Source of the DNA: Chondrus crispus
Taxonomy: Eukaryota; Rhodophyta; Florideophyceae; Gigartinales; Gigartinaceae
Direction: 5' to 3'
DNA: 64,000 nt
NCBI RefSeq assembly: GCF_000350225.1
Contig: NW_005179171.1
Coordinates: 62,001 to 126,000 of the forward strand
Below the pieces are notes generated by a model. The model saw only the letters and a program-made list of their open reading frames with translations. It was not told the origin of the DNA and searched no databases. The stretch's first letter is position 1. The number at the start of each line of letters is the position of its first letter. The position numbers and the translations under genes are program-made. Below, piece by piece: positions 19,734 to 28,846 of this stretch.

Positions 19734-22289
19734 ACTACCTGTGCTATCGGAGCTAACCTCCTGGCTATAAACGGCCAGGTCTTCTTCAGGTAGCCGTCCG
19801 CGTGGGTCGGGACGATTCCCCCACTGCGGCTCCGCGGCCTTGGCGAAGTACTCGGGTACTTCCGGGCCTTGACCTGCGGCGTCCGGTCGTCGCAGGATAT
19901 GGGGGACGAAGCGAGTCGGCTCTCCTTCGTGACCCTCCGTGGGTAGAGGGTACGGATCCTCTACCCAGTCTTGCAGGTACATTATCGCATTTTGTACCTG
20001 TTGGGGTAACCGAGGACGGTCTCGGTCCCCTCTTTCTCCTTGTCGGGAGTACCTGGTGTCCGCCTGCCGGTAGGCGGCTCGATCCCGACGATCGACTTCG
20101 TTACGACGGTACCCGCCTCCACGGGGGGCGAAGTGCGCGCCCCCACCCGATCGGTTCGGGAAACCTTGACGCGGGGGACAGCCGTCGCCCGCCGCTTTCC
20201 GGAGGAGATTACGCGCACCGGAGCGCGTCTCCATCTGGTAGCGGTAGTTCCTGTACGCCATAAACATTCGTTGTTCCGGCGACAGGAACGGACACGCGTA
20301 CATGGCATGCCCGTACGTACGGCATAGCGAGCACACGTACGCGCTACCGTCCGTTGAGGAGAAGGTCGCCGCGTGCCGCGCCTCCTCATCGGTGAGGAGG
20401 GGCACGCAAGGCGCTCCGCCTCCTGCATCTCGGTTCGATATGTCGAGCTCTGCGACCCGGGGGTCCGTACCCCTTGCCACTCTTGGAGTGGCTGCGAAGG
20501 CGGTCGCGTAACTCGATGTCGTTCCGGTCGACATCGGTGAGGGGGTTCGTGCCCCCACGGGCCTTGCTCCTTGCGTAATGAGGACAGGGTCGGCCTGCCA
20601 CTCATCCTCTCCGATATGGAGGGTCGAGGCGGGCGAACTTGTCGCGGCGGACTTCGTAGTCCTGCCAGCCTTCCCTGCCGGTTTCGAATCCGGCAGAGGT
20701 AAACCGCGCCGAGCGCGGTACGTTGTACCTTCCGCCGTAGCGATACGGCGGATGGTCGGAAGATCGGTCTTCTGACTGCCTGGCAGCCTTTGCACAGTTT
20801 CGGATACTGCGGTACGGGTTGCCGGTGCAAGTCCCCGCACGAAGTAGTGCGCGAGGGACTGTTCGGAGAACACTGCCGTGCATCGGAACGCGGCAGTCTC
20901 GGGTCGGTCAGCAAACGTGCTTTCCGTGTCATGCGATTGCTGTCGCGCCGTAGCGACAGCGTCGTACGCTTCACCTAACACGTCGTCCGTGAGGTAGCGT
21001 TTTAGGAATTGATTCACGAGCCCCGGCCAGCTCACGTCGTCATGGAGCTGGCCGGCGCGGAGGCCACGCATCGTATAACTCGTATACAGGCGCTCCGCGT
21101 CGCGCTCGAGGAAGTGCTCGAGGACTCGTACCGCAACACCTTCGGTCAGGTGTTGCGAGTTGAAGGTGATTCGGATATCCTTCAAGAACGGCAGCAGCTG
21201 GATCGGGTCGGTACCGTCGAAGCTGCGCATCGTGGGACGGATCCCACGACAGCGTTGGACGTACTTCGCGATACGTCCCGCGTCACCCGACGTAGCGAGC
21301 CTCGAGGTGTTATCCAAGCGGTACATACGATAGTCAGCAACGGAGCTAAACTCTTGGATCATCGTATGTACCGGCTCGAGCCCGGGTTCAGCGGGACCCA
21401 GCGTGCCGAAGGAGGTAACCGGTAGCGTACGGACGACTACCGGACCTGGATGCTCGGCGTAACTCGCCGGCGGGTAGCCGCCCCAGCGGGGATCGACGGA
21501 GAACATCGGTTCTCCGGATCCGCGGGCGGCTCCTCCACGGTCCTGTTCGTCCGCGTACGATACGCGGTCCACTTGCCGCCTACTTCCGGGGATAGGCGGC
21601 AAGGCTTGGGTCTCAGACGCAAAGTTCGCGTCTATCGGAGGACGGCTCCCTTCTGCAGTCCGACTGGTAGCGGCACCTGTCGGACGCCAACCTTCGGGGG
21701 CGGCGGCGCTCGGAGGTACGGTACCACCGGGCCCTCTCGAGGGGGCACCGGGTAGCCTTTCGGCCATGGTACGTTCCATGTCACGAGCACGTTGACGAGT
21801 GGCGTCGAGCTCAGCGGAGACGTGCGCGAACGCACCCAATTTCTCTGCGGACGGAGAGGTTCGGTCCTCGGGTCGTCTCACCGAGGTCGGCCTCTCAGGG
21901 CGACCTTGCCCGGACGGTCCGGGCGAGGCGAAACGGGAGTCTTCGACGAGCACTATCCGCGAGTGTAACTCGTCGATCAGTGCTCGGAGATTCTCTAAGG
22001 ACTGCGTCACTCTATCGAACCTCCCTTCACGCAGGGAGCGGAGTTCGGCCATACATTGAGTGTATACATGGTCCGATATATCGATCCGAAGGGAAGTACG
22101 GACTTCCTCGATGTATTCGGCTATGCGTTCGAACATCGCCGCCGCTCCTTCCTCGGAGGATCCGAGCGACGGTTCGCGGTCACGAGGACCTGCGTCGCCG
22201 TCGCCCGACGGGGCGGATGGGGACTGCACAGCGGCCGGACTCAGATCCGCCGCTTCGGAGCGGATCGAGGGCTCAAACTCTTGGCTCAT
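19719..22289 (-). CDS. gag: G1b gag (856 aa), intact
   Basis: A full-length structural polyprotein, the same length as gag of G1c. The N-terminal region has an acidic segment and a coiled coil around RIAEYIEEVRTSLRI and SLENLRALIDEL. A long Pro/Gly/Arg-rich linker follows, then a capsid-like domain (DYRMYRLDNTS, LPFLKDIRITF, YTSYTMRGLRAGQLHDD), a conserved helix pair (QSLAHYFVRGLAPATR) and one CCHC knuckle CSLCRTYGHAMYAC (about residue 651). The C-terminal tail carries a NAIMYLQDW motif also kept in G1a and G1c. The start MSQEF is 80 bp inside the 5' LTR and aligns with MSQEY of G1c. Expected role: virus-like particle shell and RNA packaging. Confidence 0.9.
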   Translation of the reverse strand: MSQEFEPSIRSEAADLSPAAVQSPSAPSGDGDAGPRDREPSLGSSEEGAAAMFERIAEYIEEVRTSLRIDISDHVYTQCMAELRSLREGRFDRVTQSLENLRALIDELHSRIVLVEDSRFASPGPSGQGRPERPTSVRRPEDRTSPSAEKLGAFAHVSAELDATRQRARDMERTMAERLPGAPSRGPGGTVPPSAAAPEGWRPTGAATSRTAEGSRPPIDANFASETQALPPIPGSRRQVDRVSYADEQDRGGAARGSGEPMFSVDPRWGGYPPASYAEHPGPVVVRTLPVTSFGTLGPAEPGLEPVHTMIQEFSSVADYRMYRLDNTSRLATSGDAGRIAKYVQRCRGIRPTMRSFDGTDPIQLLPFLKDIRITFNSQHLTEGVAVRVLEHFLERDAERLYTSYTMRGLRAGQLHDDVSWPGLVNQFLKRYLTDDVLGEAYDAVATARQQSHDTESTFADRPETAAFRCTAVFSEQSLAHYFVRGLAPATRTAVSETVQRLPGSQKTDLPTIRRIATAEGTTYRARRGLPLPDSKPAGKAGRTTKSAATSSPASTLHIGEDEWQADPVLITQGARPVGARTPSPMSTGTTSSYATAFAATPRVARGTDPRVAELDISNRDAGGGAPCVPLLTDEEARHAATFSSTDGSAYVCSLCRTYGHAMYACPFLSPEQRMFMAYRNYRYQMETRSGARNLLRKAAGDGCPPRQGFPNRSGGGAHFAPRGGGYRRNEVDRRDRAAYRQADTRYSRQGERGDRDRPRLPQQVQNAIMYLQDWVEDPYPLPTEGHEGEPTRFVPHILRRPDAAGQGPEVPEYFAKAAEPQWGNRPDPRGRLPEEDLAVYSQEVSSDSTGSSKKG

Positions 22290-22349
22290 CTCAACGCGAT
22301 CGGTTCGCGGAGGGAAGCGGAAGTCTTCTCGGAGATCGGACTCCAGGGT

Positions 22350-22368
22350 CTTCTAGGTCGGGAGACCA
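22350..22368 (-). other. putative primer-binding site of G1b
   Basis: The same 19-mer as in G2 and G1c (CTTCTAGGTCGGGAGACCA), one base from the LTR at 22370. Confidence 0.5.
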
Positions 22369-22369
22369 C

Positions 22370-23036
22370 TGTAGCATAAACACCCCCAGCGATAGGGGTG
22401 CATGCACAGTTCGACCGAGACCCTTGTCGATCGGGAAGACGGGGGTGAAGCGGGACACCAGCTAACGGCACCGGGCAGCGGGCCCGGGTAGCGTGGTAGA
22501 GCGGGAACGGGGAGGACGCCGGTACGCGCGAGCGGTTCGACGCCTCGACGCCCCGGCGCGGTACTGGGTAACGATCCAGTACCGACGGGCGGAGGCGGAG
22601 CCGGCTCGTGGGCGTACCGCGCGCGTCCTCAACCCGCACTCGGTGCCGCTTCTAAGGTTATTAGCGAGCGTTACCTTAGAATAAGCGGGAAGTCGAACCT
22701 TGAAGATCGGTGGGTGACAAGTCCGTGCTTGTCCTCCTCCCCCGCCGCCGGTCCGCTCCATATTTAATGTACATAAGAACCTATCATGATAATACAGTAC
22801 CGATGTACTGTAGCGACGTACTGTAGCGGTCGGTCGACACTGTAATACTGTCAGCCATCGGGGCTGACAGTACACGTGTGCGCGCGCTCTTCGTTCCGCG
22901 CGTACACGTGTACACGCGCGCCCGCCTGTACTTGGGGGTACACGTGGTGGTAGTGTAGAGCATCGAGCCCTACAGTAACCGATCCGATTCTGAGTTGATC
23001 TAATCTAAAAAAAGCCCCAGGGGGGGTTATACTACA
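22370..23036 (-). repeat. G1b 5' LTR (667 bp)
   Basis: Starts TGTAGCATAA and ends TTATACTACA, an inverted terminal pair. It is recognisably related to the G1c LTR but considerably diverged, so it is a different subfamily or older. It contains hairpin motifs built on TACTGTA (e.g. TACTGTCAGCC/GGCTGACAGTA at about 22847-22873) and several CACGTG boxes. Confidence 0.9.
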
Positions 23037-23474
23037 ATGCTGTTATCTGGAAGTGCAAAATCGAGCGACACGTGTACATGACTCGACAGTCCGGACCTTC
23101 ACCCTATATGACAACATGACACGTGTAAAGTCTCAGATTTTGGGGTTCTGGGGACGAAAGTGGACTTTTGGAGGGTTATGCAAATTTGCATAAATGACGA
23201 AAAATTTGCATTTGGCCCGAACCGTTATAGGGCTACACAGGCAATACTGCAAATCTATTGGGTGTCGGTTCGAATGCTGCAATTCTATTGGTCTGTTATT
23301 GTCTACTTATATGCAGTCATGCTGGTGATATATCTTGAATGATCCGTATACGTTTTAATTACATCATTTCGAGGGTTTCAAGTTGTTCAGCATGGTTGTA
23401 AGGCAAAATTACAGGTGGCCTTGGCGCTGGACACTTGTGGGCAGTCTACACATGTACACATCGCCAGGTTGCTG
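23037..23474 (+). repeat. truncated copia LTR-A, plus orientation
   Basis: Matches bases 21 to about 457 of LTR-A at 47542-48791 with scattered substitutions. It was cut on the left by insertion of G1b. On the right it stops at gttgctg, exactly where the terminal taatgg of the minus-oriented C1 LTR begins, so C1 appears to have inserted into it. Confidence 0.85.
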
Positions 23475-24725
23475 TAATGGTAGGTTCGGAGGGGCAAGGG
23501 AAAGAAGGAGGGCAGGTTGATGTGTGTGAGTGAAGGAGTTGGTACCGAGGTTTACTTGGAGCCGTCTTTCGGCGATACTTATACACTTTGAGTGTTACAC
23601 TATCCTATTACTTTGGCACCTGGTAAACCGTACTCACCATATGCGCGACCAAGCGCGGTCCTCTTCTGGCCCGTCCACACTGTTCTATTTCCACCTTATG
23701 AATTGACTATTGACTATCAGTGCACAACAGTTTCTACACATTTCGAGTAACTGTAAACCATGGCCCTATGCATGCAATCGTTTCACACCTTACTAATCTG
23801 CATCCAGACATGACAGAATATATTCTTGCACAATGAACAACTTGGCATCTCTCTATTTCCAACAACGCAAAGTCCTGTCATATCTCAGTCCCCATACATG
23901 CCCTTGTTTCGTACCTTACTAATTTCGGTACACACTGCCAGACAACTATCACGGATAGCAACAATGTGCATCCAGACTTTCTACACATCTCACGTGATAT
24001 CCGATGTGAATCACACGAGTACTGTCATCAACTTGCATCCAACGGCGCACCATAACGAGAGCACAGTACAACGTCGCATGCTGACGAGAGTGTAGTACAA
24101 CGGCGCATGCTGATGCAAGGGTCGCATACAGCGTGACGCGTACACTGAATACTCACGTAAGTACATGTCTCTTGCGAGAAATACTTTTTGTACTTTTAAT
24201 TCACATGTACTGTGCTCGGACACGCGCCGGACCGTATGTAGGCGACGTGTACAAGTGTACGTACACGCAGCAACCTGGCGATGTGTACATGTGTACACCG
24301 CACACAAGTGTCCAGCGCCAAGGCCACACGTAATTACCCATTACAACCATGGTGAACAACTTGAAACCCCCGAAATGATGTAATTAAAACGTATACCGAT
24401 CATTCAAGATATATCACCAGCATGACTGCATATAAGTGGACAATAACAGACCAATAGAATTGCAGCATTCGAACCGACACCCAATAGATTTGCAGTATTG
24501 CCTGTGTAGCCCTATAACGGTTTGGGCCAAATGCAAATTTTCGGCATTTATGCAAATTTGCATAACCCTCCAAAAGTCCACTTTCGTCCCCAGAACCCCA
24601 AAATCTGAGAATTTACACGTGTCATGTCGTGATATGGGGTGAGGGTCCGGACCGTCGAGTCATGTACACGTGTGGCTCGATTTTGTACTTTCGAGATAAC
24701 AGCATGTGGTCGCACATTTTCAATA
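23475..24725 (-). repeat. C1 3' LTR (LTR-A, 1251 bp)
   Basis: Reverse complement of the LTR-A copies at 47542, 50157, 56757, 59372 and 61989. It is preceded on the element strand by the polypurine tract GAGGGGAGG (24726-24734) after the RNase H stop. Confidence 0.9.
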
Positions 24726-24736
24726 CCTCCCCTCGA

Positions 24737-25617
24737 TCACATGCTTTGGGCAGCTTTGCACTCTGAAAGCCCAACCATGCCCACGAACTTTTCAAACAGC
24801 ACGCGATCAAGTGGTTTGGTCAGCATATCGGCTGGCATTTCTGTTGTCGGACAATGGTACAATGTGACCAGTTTTCGCTGCACCGCATCTCGAACAAAAT
24901 GATACGTAATATCAAGGTGCTTGTTCCGACGATTTGTAGATTCGTTCTGAGCAAACGCAATCGTACCAGCGTTGTCACATCCAACGCGAATTGTTGGATC
25001 CGAATTCGCACCAAGTACATCGGCATGGAAGCGTCGAAGCCACGCAGCCTCTTTGCATGCTTCACTGAGTGCGATGTATTCTGCCTCACAAGTAGACTTC
25101 GCAACTACTGTTTGTTTCCGGGAAGCCCAACTGATAGGCCCATCACAAAGCTTGAATACGTACCCACTCGTTGATTTCCGTGATTCAAGGCATCCACTCC
25201 AATCTGCGTCGCTATACCCATGAAGTTCCGTACCAAGATCATCTTTTCCAAACACTATTCCAAGATGCTGGGACCCACGCAAGTATCTCAAAACACGTTT
25301 CACACCTGACCAGTGCGACTCGTGAGGGTCGGCACAGTGTTGAGATAACTTTCCAATGGCAAACGCAATATCGGGGCGGGTCCCGACCATTAGGAACATT
25401 AGACATCTAATGGCCTGACGATATGGTTCAAAGCATGGGTTGTCATCAGTGCCAGTTTCGGCCACTTGCATTGTGACATGTCGAGACTGTTCCATCGGAG
25501 TAACGCAAGGATTGCATGCCGACATTTTGAACCGTTTCAGTACTGCTTGGGCATACTTCGACTGCGTGACGGTCAGGACGTGTTTAGAACGTATACGGTC
25601 GATCTCTAGACCAATAC
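24737..25617 (-). pseudogene. pol: C1 pol 3' part: RT end and RNase H
   Basis: The frame ends at 24737 with KAAQSM. It encodes copia RT C-terminal sequence (KYAQAVLKRFKMSACNPC, MFLMVGTRPDIAFAIG) and the RNase H region (GYSDADWSGC, STSGYVFKLC, CEAEYIALSEA with the acidic residues, DMLTKPL). At 25617 it is interrupted by the G1c LTR inside LGEAKTCI/GLEIDRI. The other half is at 40302-41928 and the join is in frame across the 5-bp target duplication. Confidence 0.92.
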
Positions 25618-26317
25618 TGTAGCATAAACACCCCCAGACGACTGGAGGTGTATGCGCAGTTCGACCTGTAGACCCCGGATCGGAGAAGGGGTGAAGCGGG
25701 CCAACCAGCTACGGAACCGGGCTCGGGCCCGGGTAGCAGTGGTAGAGCGGGAGCGAGCAGGGACGCGCGCACGCACGAGCAGATCGACGCCTCGACGCCC
25801 CGGAGCAGCACTGGGTGACGTACCAGTGCTGACGGGCGGAGGCGGTTCCGTGCTCGCTCGCGTGCTGCGCGTCCACTCCGGCTCGGCTCCGACTAAACGC
25901 GCGCGAAGAGCGAAGGCGACGTTTAGAATAAGCTGGGTCGACTGACCTTGGCGGTCGGTTGAGGACAAGCCCGTGCTTGTCCCCCTCCGCCGCCGTCGGT
26001 CCGCTCCATATTTAATATACAAAACACTCTATCATAACACTACAGTACCGTGGTACTGTAGTGGGCTACTGTAGTGCAGGTCGGCCTGCACTGTAATACT
26101 GTCAGCTATGTCGAGGCTGACAGTACACGTATCACTCGTGGTGCGTGCGCGCTTCGTTCGCGCGCTGTCCACGTGTGCACGTGTATGCACAAGTCCCTTG
26201 TCCCCGTGGTGTACACGTGGACACGCGCGGTGGTACTGTAGAGCTCGACGCTCTACAGTAGCTGATCTAGTTCTTGATCTAATCTAATTTAAACCCCCAG
26301 GGGGGGGTTATACTACA
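25618..26317 (-). repeat. G1c 3' LTR (700 bp)
   Basis: TGTAGCATAA...TTATACTACA, near-identical to 39601-40301. It lies 60 bp upstream of the start of the plus-strand antisense ORF, so antisense promoter activity of this LTR would place the ORF first on its transcript (inference). Confidence 0.95.
26038..26260. other. hairpin cluster in the G1c LTR
   Basis: Perfect inverted repeats: CACTACAGTACC/GGTACTGTAGTG with a 2-nt loop (26038-26063), AGTGCAGG/CCTGCACT (about 26074-26093), TACTGTCAGC/GCTGACAGTA (about 26097-26125) and TACTGTAGAGC/GCTCTACAGTA with a 5-nt loop (26234-26260). The same cluster is in the other LTR copy. Confidence 0.85.
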
Positions 26318-26353
26318 CCGCCCCCCCCTCAAGGCTGAACGTCCGCGGTCAGT
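26318..26353 (-). other. G1c polypurine tract plus copy of the pol-end sequence
   Basis: On the element strand the bases before the 3' LTR read GAGGGGGGGGCGG, a polypurine tract for plus-strand priming. The adjoining 26327-26353 repeats, with one mismatch, the 27 bp at the pol stop codon (32234-32260). Confidence 0.8.
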
Positions 26354-26377
26354 GCTCTCGGGCTTGTAGAGGCGACC

Positions 26378-28846
26378 ATGTCGGATCCCCCCCTTGCAGT
26401 CCTAGACTTGACCAGGATTCCACCTGACCCGTCCCCCTCATCGCGCGTATTCCACCTCTCCGCTATCCACACGGCCGCGCTCTCCCTGCACTGCTCTCTC
26501 CCTCGCCGCCCTCTCGCTCCCTCGCGAGTGGGGGCTTCTCGTTCTTTTCTTTCTGGCCCTGGCCATTCTCGCCACACCACTGTGGTTGTCCCTCTGTTGG
26601 TGGGGTGTCTCGCCGTCCGGGTCGGTATGCCGACCTCCATCGAAGGTCCTACCTCCGCCCCCGTTGCCGCCGTACCGGAGCCTCCGTGCTCCTCGCCGCC
26701 TCCCTCTAGGGCCCCTGGTCCCTGCCGGCCGACCGTCGCTGGCTTCGTGCCCCCAGAGGGGCGTACCACGAGGCAGCCCGGCGCGGTCGTGCGCCCGTGG
26801 TCCACAGATCAGCCGTTCCAGAGGGTTCGCGGCTCCCGTGAGTCGACGTCGTCCGTCGAGATCGTTCCCGCCTCATGCAGTCGACCTGCCATCTCGTTGT
26901 CGCCTTCTGTTGACGAACCAGTGACGCAGCGAGCCAGCTTGCTGCGTCAGGGGTCGGTGGGAGTGCAGTCGCCGCCGCCGCTTCGTACTGTACGGCCCGG
27001 CGAGGGCTCGGGTGGCACCCCGTCAGAGTGGTTCGGCGTCCCACTTGAACGATCGACGCCGCTCCCTCTCGACCGCCAGAAGTTCACCTGGTGTCGTTAT
27101 GCCCGCTCGGGGGTTACCGTCGGGGAACTGCTAGCGCGTGAGACCCTCCGCCCGGACTTGCTACGTGTACGCAAGGTCTATGAGGCGGGTCGGGGGGAGG
27201 AAGCCTCCCTCGTGTTGGGGCGTCTCCTCGCAGAGGGGGACGGGGCGGCCTACCAGATCCCTACTGCGATCGTCGGCGATCGCACCTTTGCTTATAGCTT
27301 GGCCGAGGTAGAGTACGTTGATCGGATGGCGGATTACCTTATTAACCGTGGGTCGTCGCCCTCTCGTGAGTTCGTCCTGTCCATGGTCGCGGGACTGTAC
27401 GTAAGCCCCCGTCCCTTCGCCTACTCAAAAACACGCGTCGCCTTGCAGAAGTCAGCTTGTTCGCTTATGAGGCTACACCGCGTGGCCATTGCTCCCCACG
27501 ATTGGGCAGCCTATAGGCACTCCGGAGAAGCGGACGGCCGCGTCTTCCGGTCGGCCGTCTTCGAGGACGGTCTCTTTCCAAGCGATTTTCCGTTACTCCC
27601 CACCGTGGTAGGGGAGTCACTCCCCTCGTTCGGAGTGCATCCCCTACTTCCGTACGTCTTAAAACACTTTGGGGTGGCGTGTACTGATCCGACCCACCCC
27701 GCACACGCCGCCCTGATTTACAACGTGGAGAGGGAATGGGCATGGGCACTCGGCAACGCTTTCATGAACGAAGTATCGATCCATGGCCGGGTGTTCGTCC
27801 AGCCCATCAGCGTATTAGCCCACCTGGGGAGGGTAGCGTGGGACCTTCCCAATGTCCCCCTACACCCGCTCGAGCGGAGTTCCCTACATGTACCTTGGAC
27901 GTACGCCTTCGCCCTCGAGCTGATGCATCGAGCCTGTGATGCGGGGCCCCGTCACCTCCGTCACTGGACGGATTTCACCACTGGCGTACAGTCCTCGTTT
28001 CTGGCCTATGACCATCGATCCGACGCCTTCATGGCGCGGCCTACCGTCGCGCCGCCCTCCACTAGGCCGTCGGGAGGCGGAGTCGGCTCGGCCTCACGAC
28101 TGGCTCGAAAAAAACGTTACCGCGATCTAGACGGGGAGCCCCCGACTTTCCCTTTTGCGGGTACGAACCCGCCATCCGGACTGTCGATGCCCGTGGGCAA
28201 CCACCGCCGACCGGCGAGCCCTCAGGTTCCCCCAGTGCCTCCTCTTAACTCGGTCTCGACCCGTGCCGTCCCGAGCGGGGAAGCGCTACGTCGCCTGACG
28301 ATCGAGCGGGCGGATATCCATGACATACCAATCTTACATCGCGCCCTCGGGGACGCGAGCGATCGTTCGTGGCCAGTGGAAAGGCTGCTCAGCACCCTTG
28401 CCAGCTGGTACTTGGCGCGGGGCGACGAGGCCCGGGGCATCGCCGCACAGCGCGACTCGCACATGTCCGAACTCTGCCACGTGCGCCGCGAGTTATCGAG
28501 GGTGCGTGAGGCAATGGCTACGCAGACCGGCGTACTCGAGCGGACGACCGCTGATCGGGACCGGTACCGGGCCGAGCGGGACGCACTTCGTGCTCCCCGG
28601 GTGGCCCCTCCGTCCACTTCGCGCCCGGCCTTGCGAGATCCTTACGAAGATCCGGGGCGTGAAGCCCCGGTGGTAGAGAGCGCTGCGACTCTCGAGGGCG
28701 GCGAGCCGCGCTGGACGCGTCACGACGAAGTTGCCATGCCTCCTCTCGAGGGGCTGGGCTCGGGGTTGCCCCGCCACCCAAGTTATTGCCCTCCGGGTCT
28801 CTATGGACCGGGTCCTACAGCGGCACCCGACGGCTCGAGCCGTTGA
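26378..28846 (+). CDS. antisense ORF of G1c (822 aa), unknown function
   Basis: A long uninterrupted plus-strand frame inside a minus-strand gypsy element, with no long ORF on the opposite strand. I recognise no family. Residues 1-240 are Pro/Ser/Arg-rich and probably disordered. A later start at Met84 (26627) is possible. Residues about 240-540 look like a folded helical domain (ETLRPDLLRVRKVYE at about 255-269; HFGV...DP...EW at 430-454; HGRVFVQP at about 469-476; VPWTYAFALELMHRAC). The C-terminal third has a coiled coil (about 690-740, SELCHVRRELSRVREAM and DRDRYRAERDAL) and a Pro-rich tail. The central FG...DP...EW...GR(V/L)F pattern is shared with the antisense ORF of G2 (6229-7809). Antisense ORFs between pol and the 3' LTR are known from some large plant gypsy elements. 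Homology with those is not claimed. Confidence 0.65.
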   Translation: MSDPPLAVLDLTRIPPDPSPSSRVFHLSAIHTAALSLHCSLPRRPLAPSRVGASRSFLSGPGHSRHTTVVVPLLVGCLAVRVGMPTSIEGPTSAPVAAVPEPPCSSPPPSRAPGPCRPTVAGFVPPEGRTTRQPGAVVRPWSTDQPFQRVRGSRESTSSVEIVPASCSRPAISLSPSVDEPVTQRASLLRQGSVGVQSPPPLRTVRPGEGSGGTPSEWFGVPLERSTPLPLDRQKFTWCRYARSGVTVGELLARETLRPDLLRVRKVYEAGRGEEASLVLGRLLAEGDGAAYQIPTAIVGDRTFAYSLAEVEYVDRMADYLINRGSSPSREFVLSMVAGLYVSPRPFAYSKTRVALQKSACSLMRLHRVAIAPHDWAAYRHSGEADGRVFRSAVFEDGLFPSDFPLLPTVVGESLPSFGVHPLLPYVLKHFGVACTDPTHPAHAALIYNVEREWAWALGNAFMNEVSIHGRVFVQPISVLAHLGRVAWDLPNVPLHPLERSSLHVPWTYAFALELMHRACDAGPRHLRHWTDFTTGVQSSFLAYDHRSDAFMARPTVAPPSTRPSGGGVGSASRLARKKRYRDLDGEPPTFPFAGTNPPSGLSMPVGNHRRPASPQVPPVPPLNSVSTRAVPSGEALRRLTIERADIHDIPILHRALGDASDRSWPVERLLSTLASWYLARGDEARGIAAQRDSHMSELCHVRRELSRVREAMATQTGVLERTTADRDRYRAERDALRAPRVAPPSTSRPALRDPYEDPGREAPVVESAATLEGGEPRWTRHDEVAMPPLEGLGSGLPRHPSYCPPGLYGPGPTAAPDGSSR

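Larger units (their letters stand above)
16292..23036 (-). mobile_element. G1b: Ty3/gypsy chromovirus (family G1), 5' part
   Basis: On the minus strand: 5' LTR, 19-bp putative primer site, intact gag, frameshift site, broken pol. It ends in the integrase zinc-binding region where G2 begins. The LTR side is inserted 20 bp inside a plus-strand copia LTR (LTR-A): bases after 23036 (atgctgttatc) continue that LTR from its position 21. Only one end is visible, so no target duplication can be checked. Confidence 0.92.
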
